NCBI RefSeq assembly: GCF_001676385.1
Contig: NZ_LYVJ01000013.1
Span: 1 to 64,000 of the forward strand
Source of the DNA: Stenotrophomonas maltophilia
GTDB lineage: Bacteria > Pseudomonadota > Gammaproteobacteria > Xanthomonadales > Xanthomonadaceae
Length of the DNA stretch: 64,000 nt
Direction: 5' to 3'
Shown here piece by piece: positions 57,026-64,000 of this stretch. The position numbers were made by a program, and so were the translations under genes. A model generated the notes under the pieces. That model was not told where the DNA came from, searched no databases, and saw only the letters and a list, made by a program, of their open reading frames with translations. How positions within the stretch are numbered: position 1 is the stretch's first letter; each line of letters starts with the position of its first letter.

Positions 57026-57376
57026 ACTGCGTCATTGTTTGTCGCATCTAGCACGCTAAGCGTGATCTGCTAAGAGTGCTTAGCAAAATAGAGAGATTCG
57101 ATGAATTCGAGCGTCGCGATCAGTTCCGTTTACCGGTCGCGAACGGTCAGCGGCTACGGCCTGTCGGGATCAGCCCATCCGGCCCCACCCGGCTGGCGTA
57201 TGTAGTTTCGTGAACGATTAATAATTTCGATCGCGAAAGTTGCCGCATGTAATTGACCTGTCGTGAAATCTGTGACTAATTGGGATCAACCGGGTGTGAA
57301 GCCCGGGAATCTTTCAGTAGCACGCAAGTGAGTCGGTAGACCGTTAACGATGCAGAACAAGTCCAACGGAGGTCGT
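57026..57376. other. A+T-richer gap with two palindromes
   Basis: No gene is visible between the Cro-like gene and the small gene at 57377. Two palindromes share GCTAAG: CACGCTAAGCGTG at 57052-57064 and TGCTAAGAGTGCTTAGCA at 57068-57085, followed by AAAATAGAGAG. They could be operator sites. The segment 57190-57350 is noticeably richer in A+T than its surroundings. Confidence 0.5.
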
Positions 57377-57613
57377 ATGGAATACGGCATGCATGGCTTG
57401 GCTGAACGGGTACGCCGCGAACTGGAAGCCAGTTACCACAAACACGGATGCGGTCCGGCGTTCTGGGATACTTACCAGCAGGTGCTGGACCGCTTGGTTC
57501 CGCAGGGAACCGAGCGTACCGAAGTCACCAATGAAATGGCGCTGATCATCGAGCAGTTGGGCATCGTGCGGCGTGCACAGCTGGTGCCGCCGCATGCCAG
57601 CGGGGCGCGCTGA
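57377..57613 (+). CDS. hypothetical protein, 78 residues
   Basis: Starts MEYGMHGLAERVRRELEASY, with GGAGG 5 bases upstream at 57368. A compact charged helical protein, no signal peptide or membrane helix, ending VRRAQLVPPHASGAR. An earlier ATG at 57350 lacks a ribosome site. I do not recognise a family. It ends 1 base before the end of the convergent ccoG-like gene. Confidence 0.65.
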   Translation: MEYGMHGLAERVRRELEASYHKHGCGPAFWDTYQQVLDRLVPQGTERTEVTNEMALIIEQLGIVRRAQLVPPHASGAR

Positions 57614-57614
57614 C

Positions 57615-58664
57615 TCAGAGCAGGCGCCACGCGCCGCAGGCAAGCAGCGCCAGCAGCATCGACAGCAGGGCAAGGGTTCGCGGGCGCCACCAGCGCCGCG
57701 GTTGCCCGGCCATCGACTGCGGACTGCAGTAGTGAACCAGCCCCGGACCGAAACCGGCCTGGTGCTGTTGCTGTGCACAGGCTTCCAGGCAGGCACCGCA
57801 GGCCAGGCAATCGGCCTGTGGTCCCTGGCGGATGTCCAGTTGCATCGGGCACGCGCGGACGCAGGCTGCGCAGTCGGTGCAGTCACCAAGGCGGTCGGCA
57901 CTGAAGGTCGGCATCGGTCCTGCCAGCAGCGGGTGCGCGGCGCGGAACACGTAGTCTTGCGCGGTGGTCGGATCGAGCAGGCCACGACCGCGGCCGAGCA
58001 CGCCGCCCAGGCCGGAGGGGCGCGGCCCGCGAGGTTCACCGCGACGAGCGTCATACAGCATGCGCGGCGTGTGCGGATCGGTCAGCAGCGGCTGCATGCG
58101 CGCGAACGGGCACAGCGAACGGCAGACCTGCTCGCGCAGCTGGCCTGCGTTCCCCCACGTGGCCGCTGCATAGAACAGCACCCAGAATGTTTCCCAGCCG
58201 CTCCAGCCCGCACTGGGTGCGGCCGCCAACAGCTCCCGGATCGGGCTGAACAACCCGACGAAGGTGATGCCGGTCCACAGCGACAGCAGTCCCCAGGCGA
58301 CCTGTGTGGCCGGGCGCGCCACGCGTTTCGGGAACACCTGTGCCACGCGGCGGGCACTCCAGTCGAAGGCGCGGCGCCAGAGCGTCTGCGGGCAGGCGTA
58401 CCCGCACCAGACCCGGCCAGCCAGGTGGGTGAGCAATGCGAGGCCGACCGCAAGCACCGCGAGCAGGCCGATCATCACGCCCGCGTCGCCCGGCCACAAC
58501 GTCCAGCCAAACACATCGAAGCGCCGCGCGTTGATGTCCAGCAACAGGGCCTGCCGTCCATCCCAACGCAGCCATGGCAGCGCGTAGAACGCCAGCAGGA
58601 AGGCTGCACTGAGCGCGCCACGCCAGTGCCGGGGAGGCGGGGAGAGGGTACACACCGTGCTCAT
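57615..58664 (-). CDS. ccoG: CcoG/RdxA-like polyferredoxin, short form
   Basis: A 349-residue membrane protein of the FixG/CcoG family, which helps insert copper into cbb3 oxidase. It has membrane helices in residues 18-35, 60-80, 125-145 and at the C-terminus, with CGYACPQT and two 4Fe-4S motifs (CTDCAACVRACP and CLACGACLEAC). It ends after the last membrane segment (ALLSMLLALLACGAWRLL) and lacks the roughly 120-residue C-terminal Ig-like FixG domain usual in the family (about 470-490 residues). It may be a shortened paralogue or a natural variant. Overlaps the next gene upstream by 4 bases. Confidence 0.82.
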   Translation of the reverse strand: MSTVCTLSPPPRHWRGALSAAFLLAFYALPWLRWDGRQALLLDINARRFDVFGWTLWPGDAGVMIGLLAVLAVGLALLTHLAGRVWCGYACPQTLWRRAFDWSARRVAQVFPKRVARPATQVAWGLLSLWTGITFVGLFSPIRELLAAAPSAGWSGWETFWVLFYAAATWGNAGQLREQVCRSLCPFARMQPLLTDPHTPRMLYDARRGEPRGPRPSGLGGVLGRGRGLLDPTTAQDYVFRAAHPLLAGPMPTFSADRLGDCTDCAACVRACPMQLDIRQGPQADCLACGACLEACAQQQHQAGFGPGLVHYCSPQSMAGQPRRWWRPRTLALLSMLLALLACGAWRLL

Positions 58665-58948
58665 CCCAACGGCAGCTCATCGTCGTCGTTGCCCGGCATC
58701 GGCCGCTGCAGATGCCAGGTGACTGCGCTGGACAACGCTGTCACCGTCCAGAACATGAAGAATCCGACGGTGTAGCCCAGTTCGCGGCTGATCGTTGTGC
58801 CCGGGAAGCTGATCGACTGCAGGCGCAGCGGGTCGACGAAGGCGAAGAACACCACGCTGGCCCCGCCAGCGGCGATGAAGCTGGGCCAGAGGATGGCACC
58901 CCATTGCTGGATCAGCCGTTGACGGCGGCTTGGAGAAGGTCTGTTCAT
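58661..58948 (-). CDS. small two-helix membrane protein
   Basis: A 95-residue protein beginning MNRPSPSRRQRLIQQWGAIL, with two membrane helices (IAAGGASVVFFAFVDP and YTVGFFMFWTVTALSSAV) separated by a short loop. It overlaps the ccoG-like gene by 4 bases and is the first gene of that operon. Similar small proteins accompany ccoG in other Xanthomonads. Function unknown. Confidence 0.72.
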   Translation of the reverse strand: MNRPSPSRRQRLIQQWGAILWPSFIAAGGASVVFFAFVDPLRLQSISFPGTTISRELGYTVGFFMFWTVTALSSAVTWHLQRPMPGNDDDELPLG

Positions 58949-59062
58949 GCTGTCCCGGATCAAAAAATGGGCGGCGCGTATACTCTGCCGAGGCCGGCGT
59001 GGCATCCGCAGGGCATGCTTCCTGCAAGCGTGCCAGCCTAGTTGGCGAGGCCGGTGCCGGCA

Positions 59063-59076
59063 TTGATCTGGATCAA
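59063..59076. promoter_or_regulatory. FNR/ANR box (perfect)
   Basis: TTGATCTGGATCAA matches the FNR consensus TTGATnnnnATCAA exactly. It lies between the divergent ccoG operon and the haemoglobin gene and could activate either under low oxygen. Its centre is 58 bases before the haemoglobin ATG. Confidence 0.8.
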
Positions 59077-59127
59077 CGGCCGTGCCGGCCATCTGCGGCA
59101 CAGTGCCAGCGAGCTTTGAGTGACCCC

Positions 59128-59568
59128 ATGAACACCCCCTCCCCACCTGTCCTTCCCGTTGCCTCGCCCGGCTTGTGCACCGAGCAGGAAGTGACCCGCC
59201 TGGTCCATGACTTCTACGCCCGCGTACGGAAGGAAGAACGTTTGGGGCCGGTGTTCGAGTCGCACGTGCATGACTGGCCGGGGCATCTGGCGCAGCTGGT
59301 TGATTTCTGGTCGGCCATGCTGCGGGGCACCCGCCGATTCAAGGGCTCGCCGATGTCCAAGCACATGGCCATCGAACTGGACAAGGACTTGTTCGATCGC
59401 TGGCTGGCGCTGTTCCGGCATACCACGGCCGAATGCGGCAATGCGCCGATGCAGGAGCTGGCCGACGACGTCGCGGCGCGCATCGGCGAAACCTTCTGGC
59501 GCCGCTACCAGATGCTGCGCTGGCCGCAGGTCGGGCTGCCGGTGCTGGGCAGGCCCGCCGGGGATTGA
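59128..59568 (+). CDS. group III truncated haemoglobin
   Basis: A 146-residue truncated globin (2-on-2 fold). VTRLVHDFYARVRKEERLGP is the A/B-helix start; DFWSAMLRGTRRFKGSPMSKH is the E-helix region, and FDRWLALFRHT is the F/G-region. These match group III globins, which bind oxygen or NO. It lies next to an FNR box and between ccoG and hemN, fitting a microaerobic role. The ATG at 59128 gives the family start. Confidence 0.88.
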   Translation: MNTPSPPVLPVASPGLCTEQEVTRLVHDFYARVRKEERLGPVFESHVHDWPGHLAQLVDFWSAMLRGTRRFKGSPMSKHMAIELDKDLFDRWLALFRHTTAECGNAPMQELADDVAARIGETFWRRYQMLRWPQVGLPVLGRPAGD

Positions 59569-59578
59569 TCTGGGTCAA
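59565..59578 (+). promoter_or_regulatory. FNR/ANR box upstream of hemN
   Basis: TTGATCTGGGTCAA differs from the FNR consensus by one base in the second half site. Its centre (59571.5) is 41.5 bases before 59613, which is the A of the hemN ATG. That is the standard activating position. Confidence 0.78.
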
Positions 59579-59612
59579 GGCGGTGGTGGCTGCTTGGCGC
59601 GATGCTGGCGCC

Positions 59613-61022
59613 ATGGACACGTTCTCTCCCGCCGCCGGTGGCTTGGCCTGGACTTTCGACCCTGACCTGCTGCGTCGGCATGATCGGCCGGGCCCGCGCT
59701 ACACCTCCTACCCGACGGCACCGCACTTCCACGATGGCTTCGGTCCAGAGGCGCTGCGCCAAGCAATCACTGACAGCAACCCGTCGGCGCGCGCCCTGTC
59801 GGTCTATGTGCATGTTCCGTTCTGTTCCAGTCCCTGCTTCTATTGCGGCTGCAACCGTGTCATCACCCGTGATCGCAGTCGCGGGCACCGCTATGTCTCG
59901 CGTGTGCTGGCCGAGGCGGACCTGCTGGCGCCGCTGTTCGAACGTGGGCGCGAAGTCATTCAGCTGCATCTGGGGGGAGGAACCCCCAATTTCCTGGACG
60001 AAGAAGCAATGACCACCCTGGTGGACGGGTTGCATCGTCGTTTCAGCTTCAGCGATTCACCGCAGCGTGATTTTTCGATCGAGCTTGATCCCCGCTTCAT
60101 CGATCCCGGTGACGTGGCGACGCTGGCACGCCTTGGCTTCAACCGTGCCAGCCTGGGCGTGCAGGATTTCGATCCGCAGGTGCAGGCGTCGATCAACCGC
60201 GTGCAGGGGGTGCAGCAGACGCTCGACGTGCTGCGCGCCTGCCGCGACAGCGGCATGCGTTCGGTCAACGTGGACCTGATCTATGGCCTGCCGGGGCAGA
60301 GCCTGGAGGGCTTCGGTCGCACCCTGGAGCGCGTACTCGCGCTACGCCCGGACCGGTTGGCGGTCTATGGCTACGCGCATCTGCCGCATCTGTTCCGTGC
60401 ACAGAGGCAGATCGACGAGCGTCGGCTGCCCTCGCCGGACGCCAAGCTGGCGCTGCTCGGCCTGGCGGTGGAGACGCTGTCGGCGGCCGGTTACCAGTAC
60501 ATTGGCATGGACCACTTCGCGTTGCCGGAAGAGGACCTGTCGCGTGCGCAGCGCGCTGGCCAGCTGCATCGGAACTTCATGGGTTACACCACGCATGCCG
60601 ACACCGATCTGCTGGGCCTGGGCGTCAGCGCGATCAGCCACGTCGGCGCCACCTACAGCCAGAATCCACGTGACCTGCCGTCGTGGGAGAACGCAGTGGA
60701 CCAGGGTCGGCTTCCGGTCTGGCGTGGGGTGGCCCTGAGTGCCGACGACCAGTTGCGCGCGGAACTGATCCAGCGACTGATGTGCCAGGGCGAGGTTGAT
60801 GGGGTGACGTTCGGCCAACGCCATGGCGTGGATTTCGAACGGTACTTCGCCGAGGACCTGCGCTCGGTGCAGCAGCTGCAGGCGGACGGCCTTGCCGAAT
60901 ACCGCAATGGCGTGGTGCGCGCCAGTGAACCGGGACGGCCACTGCTGCGCCTGCTTGCAATGTGCTTTGACCCCTACCTGCGTGCGGCGCACGAACAGCC
61001 GCGCTATTCGCGTGCAATCTGA
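59613..61022 (+). CDS. hemN: oxygen-independent coproporphyrinogen III dehydrogenase
   Basis: HemN is a radical-SAM enzyme for anaerobic heme synthesis. The 469-residue protein has GPRYTSYPTAPHF near the start and the 4Fe-4S motif CSSPCFYC with Cys71, Cys75 and Cys78 (a fourth Cys at 80). GGGTPNFL, DLIYGLPGQ and the C-terminal HemN domain (QRHGVDFERYFAEDL) follow. The ATG at 59613 has no clear ribosome site. Preceded by the FNR box, it fits low-oxygen induction. Confidence 0.95.
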   Translation: MDTFSPAAGGLAWTFDPDLLRRHDRPGPRYTSYPTAPHFHDGFGPEALRQAITDSNPSARALSVYVHVPFCSSPCFYCGCNRVITRDRSRGHRYVSRVLAEADLLAPLFERGREVIQLHLGGGTPNFLDEEAMTTLVDGLHRRFSFSDSPQRDFSIELDPRFIDPGDVATLARLGFNRASLGVQDFDPQVQASINRVQGVQQTLDVLRACRDSGMRSVNVDLIYGLPGQSLEGFGRTLERVLALRPDRLAVYGYAHLPHLFRAQRQIDERRLPSPDAKLALLGLAVETLSAAGYQYIGMDHFALPEEDLSRAQRAGQLHRNFMGYTTHADTDLLGLGVSAISHVGATYSQNPRDLPSWENAVDQGRLPVWRGVALSADDQLRAELIQRLMCQGEVDGVTFGQRHGVDFERYFAEDLRSVQQLQADGLAEYRNGVVRASEPGRPLLRLLAMCFDPYLRAAHEQPRYSRAI

Positions 61023-61144
61023 CGGGCGCGATGTCCAGTGCTGCCTTGGTGCCCGGAGCTGGAATCGGGTCCGCCGCGACGCGATATGAACTCCCGCGTC
61101 AACAACTTCCAGCGTAACGGATCACACGTGGCTCCATAAGGATG

Positions 61145-61505
61145 TCAGTCGATCTTCGCCCCAATATCTGCACTGGACTTCCGGCCATCACATTGCCGCT
61201 CCAACATTGCCTCGGCGCGATGAGGTGCGGACCAAGCCAGAACTCCAGGTGCGGACCCTACATAATCGATCAGGGCCAACATGTCCCTGCGGGATTCTTC
61301 TGGACCGACCAGTAAATTCTGCATGCTCCCCTTGTCACCCGCGATTGCGTTCATCGACAAGTGCAGCAGCTGCTTCAGCATACGAATGGCATTCCTCAAC
61401 GCTGTAGTGTTCTGGCACCTCCTCGGGGTTGAGGGTTTCACCAGCACATCCAGCAGCCGAGCAAGCGACACCAAAGGCCAGTACAGCCGTAGTCATGGAT
61501 ATCAT
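61145..61505 (-). pseudogene. small exported protein split by a one-base insertion
   Basis: From ATG at 61505 the first frame gives 56 residues: a signal-like start MISMTTAVLAFGVACSAAGC, then ETLNPEEVPEHYSVEECHSY, ending DERNRG at a TGA (61335-61337). One frame over, GDKGSMQNLLVGPEESRRDM continues to LERQCDGRKSSADIGAKID at 61145. Removing one G from the GGG at 61338-61340 joins them as DERNRGDKGSMQ in a 119-residue protein. Unknown family; the position beside the effector pair raises the possibility of an old immunity gene. The Cys at the end of the signal is a poor lipobox. Confidence 0.6.
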
Positions 61506-61942
61506 CGGAATCTGTCACATTCAGAGGCGAACGGAAATCAGTCTAGACATGGGGCGTTGAGGGAAGCAAAGCGCAGCCGCCCCTGGAAAAGTGAACGGAG
61601 TCGGCACGCGGCACGGCCTACATATCTTGTTCGTTCGCTTGAGCTGGGGAAGGCTGGCCGGTCCAGCACCGCACGAGCAGGTGCTCGCAAGCCAGACATT
61701 TGGGTTCACTGTCGTATGCACTACGAAGGACGGCACCGCAAATCGCAGCAACGAGCCTCGAACAATTCCGGCTGAATGCAGGTAGCAGCATAGTGGACCC
61801 GGCCGACGCCGGGTCCATTTCCCCTGATGGATGGCGCAGCTTTGCGCGATAGCATCGGGTGCTGCCTCCTCCCGGCCATGCCTCTTTTCGCCGGCTTCCT
61901 CCGCACGACCTGGGCAGTCAACTGGTCTGTGATGGACTGCTC
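61506..61942. other. gap without recognised genes
   Basis: I see no gene here. A perfect ten-pair palindrome TGGACCCGGC / GCCGGGTCCA (61794-61817, loop CGAC) could be a transcript end for the effector operon, but no T-run follows on the minus strand. Confidence 0.4.
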
Positions 61943-63427
61943 CTACCCCATGCGCATCGCGGCGGGTGCCTGCTCCTGGGCGTGATTCTGCTGAGCAACC
62001 TGCTGTTGTGCTTGTGAGTGCTGCTCGAGCTTGGCGAACGACTGCTCCACGGGTGTCTTCGCCGCTTCGTTGATCGCCACCGATACCAGCCGGTGTGCAC
62101 CGTCGAGTCTGCCCTCAACAGCGAACATGTGCTGGTCTGAGCCGTCGCGGGGAGGGTTGCCCAGCAGGACGTGATCGACACGTTCCAGACCCTGGCTCTT
62201 GGCCGTCGCGAACAGGCTGGTCGTCATGCGCTCGCTGGTTTCATCAAAGTCGCGCCCGTGCGTGGCATCCACGGCGGATACGCCGTCGCGAATCTGCTGG
62301 TAGAGCGTATGGTCAGGGTGGCCTGGCTTCCTGGGATCCAGGCCTGCCTTGTCCAAGGTGGATTCGATGCTTTCCTGCAACGGACTCTTGGGTGAAAAGC
62401 CCGGATTGCTCAGAGAAGGCGAGCCCTTGTCGGCTGCGTCGTGGACCAGTCGCTCACCGGGCTTCAGCGCAGTGTGGGGCCGTTGCTCTGCCTCGGCCTC
62501 GCGGCGAGCGTACGCACCGACTTCCTCGGTGCCACGCAGATAGTTGACGCCATCACGCAGGAGTCCAGGCCCGCCGCCGACAAGCACGGTCACTCCCGCG
62601 CGTAGTTGATGAATGTCGCTGCGGTACTCGGCAATCCGGCGCAGGTCCTCGGGATCTCTGATCCGGGCGTTGGGGTCGTCCAGCACGGATTGCACGGGCC
62701 CCTTGTCGGTCATGTGGTCAAGGAAATGGATCATTCGATGGGAGTCACCCAACTGGACCGCCACGGCGGCCGACATGACATGGCCGCTTTTCATCCCAAG
62801 TGACCCGAGAGAGGCGATGCGCTGGCCCTGCTCGGCATGGCGCAGAACCTCCAGTTCCTTGGGGAGCGCGTACATCTCCACCTTGCCGTAGTGCGGGCCA
62901 CCAGCGCTGACCAGGTCGCCTGCCATGACATGGTTGGTGAACGGTGCCGCATTGGCCGGCTGGCCTTCAGGAAGTCGATACGCGAGTCCGGCAGCACCGT
63001 AAGGATTGAAGGCGTCGCCGGGGAGGTTGTAGCGGTGCGCGCTGATCTGTGCCAGCGCGCCGCCCAGGGAGTGGCCGGTGACGTAGACCGGACCATACCC
63101 ATTCTCTTCAGCCAGCTTGATGGCCTGCTTGGTCAGGGCGAGGGCATCGCCGAGTTGTGCATTGACTCTGGCGGTGACCATCGCCGCATCGATGCCGCCG
63201 TCAATCAAAGGCTGGCGGTCGAACTCCGTTCCGCGATGGGCGACGATGACTTCGTTGGTTTGTCGGTTGTGGTAGATGGCGCCTTGGTATCCGCTGGAAG
63301 AATCCATGCGGGCCAATACCTCATATCTCGCTCCATCGATGATGGCGAACTCTGGTCCCTTCGGATCCGGGGCTGGGGCTACGTCGTAGATGTGATTTGA
63401 AATCGCAGCGCTCGTTCTTGGGTTCAT
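61943..63427 (-). CDS. type IV secretion antibacterial effector: lipase domain plus XVIPCD
   Basis: A 494-residue toxin-like protein. The N-terminal half is a class 3 lipase fold: VYVTGHSLGGALAQISAH (nucleophile Ser120), probable acid Asp171 (VMAGDLVSAGGPHYG) and base His230 or His234 (GDSHRMIHFLDH). An alpha-helical linker (about 240-365) leads to the C-terminal XVIPCD (about 368-475: HTLYQQIRDGVSAVDATHGR, SQGLERVDHVLL), ending in a Gln-rich tail. XVIPCD recruits effectors to VirD4 of the Xanthomonadales X-T4SS, which kills rival bacteria. No T4SS genes are in the window. Overlaps the upstream gene by 4 bases. Confidence 0.92.
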   Translation of the reverse strand: MNPRTSAAISNHIYDVAPAPDPKGPEFAIIDGARYEVLARMDSSSGYQGAIYHNRQTNEVIVAHRGTEFDRQPLIDGGIDAAMVTARVNAQLGDALALTKQAIKLAEENGYGPVYVTGHSLGGALAQISAHRYNLPGDAFNPYGAAGLAYRLPEGQPANAAPFTNHVMAGDLVSAGGPHYGKVEMYALPKELEVLRHAEQGQRIASLGSLGMKSGHVMSAAVAVQLGDSHRMIHFLDHMTDKGPVQSVLDDPNARIRDPEDLRRIAEYRSDIHQLRAGVTVLVGGGPGLLRDGVNYLRGTEEVGAYARREAEAEQRPHTALKPGERLVHDAADKGSPSLSNPGFSPKSPLQESIESTLDKAGLDPRKPGHPDHTLYQQIRDGVSAVDATHGRDFDETSERMTTSLFATAKSQGLERVDHVLLGNPPRDGSDQHMFAVEGRLDGAHRLVSVAINEAAKTPVEQSFAKLEQHSQAQQQVAQQNHAQEQAPAAMRMG

Positions 63428-64000
63428 GGCGCTTTTCCGTCAGTCCTTGAGGAAATTTCTATTGGAAAGTACTTCTGGCGATCGGCCATTGAGAGCCTGT
63501 CGAACAAGGTCTGCGACCAGGTATGTGCTCGCTCAGGGACCTGACCATCGATCAGGGGTGTTAGTGCTTTTTCTACGTATGTGGTGGAGGGGACGCCATC
63601 TCCGATTTCTGGAAAGAAGGCAGGTGCGGCGGTGTAAATCTCTCGGCCATCAATGACGATGGCAAACGATGCTTGCACGAAGCTCGGCGTCCATGTGCAT
63701 GGGCCGCGCCCGTAATAGTCAGCGACCTCCATCCCATCCTTGAACACTGTAGTGGTGAACTCGCTCTCGCTGATGCGCTTTACTGGGAACTCAACTGACT
63801 GTCGCTTCGGAGCGTATTGCACACCCTCGAAGTTGTTGATCGGGGGGAGACAGAGTGGATCTATCTCGTACGAGACAAGAACCTTGGGAGTTGGGATATC
63901 CACAGGTGCATCATGGACCCGGATCACAATCGGTAGCGCATCCTTGGGTGCAGGATTCTCGCGGTAAACCGGGTATATGCGCTCCTTGCTGCAGCCTGAA
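63424..64000 (-). CDS. probable lipoprotein immunity protein (partial at window edge)
   Basis: The first 190 or so residues visible. At the window edge the frame reads SGCSKERIYPVYRENPAPKD, with a lipobox-type Cys, so a lipoprotein exported to the periplasm. It continues as VRHDAPVDIP-like then LVSYEIDPLCLPPINNFEGV and CTWTPSFVQASFAIVIDGRE. It is the gene before the effector with a 4-base overlap (ATGA), the arrangement and lipoprotein nature seen for X-Tfi immunity proteins. I do not recognise the domain. The true start lies outside the window. The role is inference from position and export signal. Confidence 0.75.
   Translation of the reverse strand, partial: SGCSKERIYPVYRENPAPKDALPIVIRVHDAPVDIPTPKVLVSYEIDPLCLPPINNFEGVQYAPKRQSVEFPVKRISESEFTTTVFKDGMEVADYYGRGPCTWTPSFVQASFAIVIDGREIYTAAPAFFPEIGDGVPSTTYVEKALTPLIDGQVPERAHTWSQTLFDRLSMADRQKYFPIEISSRTDGKAP

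Noticed and set aside
61794..61817. Terminator of the effector operon
   Set aside because: The palindrome is perfect but no T-run follows on the minus strand, and it lies about 130 bases past the stop. Recorded as a palindrome only.
61943..64000. Type VI secretion lipase (Tle)
   Set aside because: The lipase domain could suggest this, but the XVIPCD at the C-terminus directs it to the type IV system, and no VgrG, PAAR or adaptor gene is adjacent.

Overview
The window looks like chromosomal DNA of a Stenotrophomonas species (Xanthomonadaceae, S. maltophilia complex). The evidence is the high G+C content, the many GTAG-headed palindromic repeats of the SMAG/REP type between genes, gene orders typical of Xanthomonads (petABC-sspA-sspB, comEC-exbB-exbD-msbA-lpxK-kdsB, uvrC-pgsA-tRNA) and, at the right edge, an effector ending in the Xanthomonadales-specific XVIPCD secretion domain. 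Assignment to genus is inference from sequence alone.

Layout. 1-6.7 kb: the ybeY-phoH pair and miaB (minus strand) with a drug-exporter-type operon (HlyD lipoprotein, ABC ATPase, ABC-2 permease) between them, plus DnaA-box-like motifs and a tandem REP array. 6.8-9.5 kb: a glutathione transferase divergent from a WYL regulator, then a lytic transglycosylase. 9.6-13.6 kb: cytochrome bc1 complex (petABC) and sspA-sspB. 13.7-20.5 kb: housekeeping genes (DUF3301, DUF2272, nadC, Trm112-like, purE, purK, AhpD-like, sodB, a CGFS glutaredoxin, an SDR). 20.6-25.5 kb: an Oar-like TonB-dependent receptor and ppnN. 25.7-32.6 kb: the type IV pilus minor-pilin operon fimT-pilV-pilW-pilX-pilY1-pilE. 32.6-37 kb: tRNA-Asn, an orphan FimT-like pseudopilin, uvrB, two tRNA-Val genes and small uncharacterised genes. 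37-50.6 kb: a two-component system, then a long co-directional run comEC-exbB-exbD-msbA-lpxK-kdsB-LMW phosphatase-thioredoxin/NHL protein-uvrC-pgsA. 50.7-51.5 kb: a tRNA cluster (3 Gly, 1 Cys). 51.6-57.6 kb: accessory-looking genes, including a flavin reductase/ArsR pair, an AraC regulator, crcB under a fluoride riboswitch, and an orphan CI/Cro-like divergent pair. 57.6-61 kb: a low-oxygen group (ccoG-like, small membrane protein, group III truncated haemoglobin, hemN) with two FNR/ANR boxes. 61-64 kb: a broken small lipoprotein gene and an antibacterial type IV secretion effector (lipase + XVIPCD) with its probable lipoprotein immunity gene, which runs off the window.

Two points stand out. 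First, the effector/immunity pair is the best candidate for unusual biology. Second, the window carries a notable number of one-base lesions in otherwise conserved genes: sspA, grxD, an ArsR-type regulator (two), a small lipoprotein gene, and a TAG stop in comEC. They are either sequencing errors or real gene decay, and the window alone cannot decide.

Functional links: DNA uptake and the pilus are represented by the minor pilins, the FimT-like protein with a GRxR motif, and comEC. Envelope building is represented by msbA/lpxK/kdsB with exbB/exbD. Microaerobic metabolism is represented by petABC, ccoG, haemoglobin and hemN.
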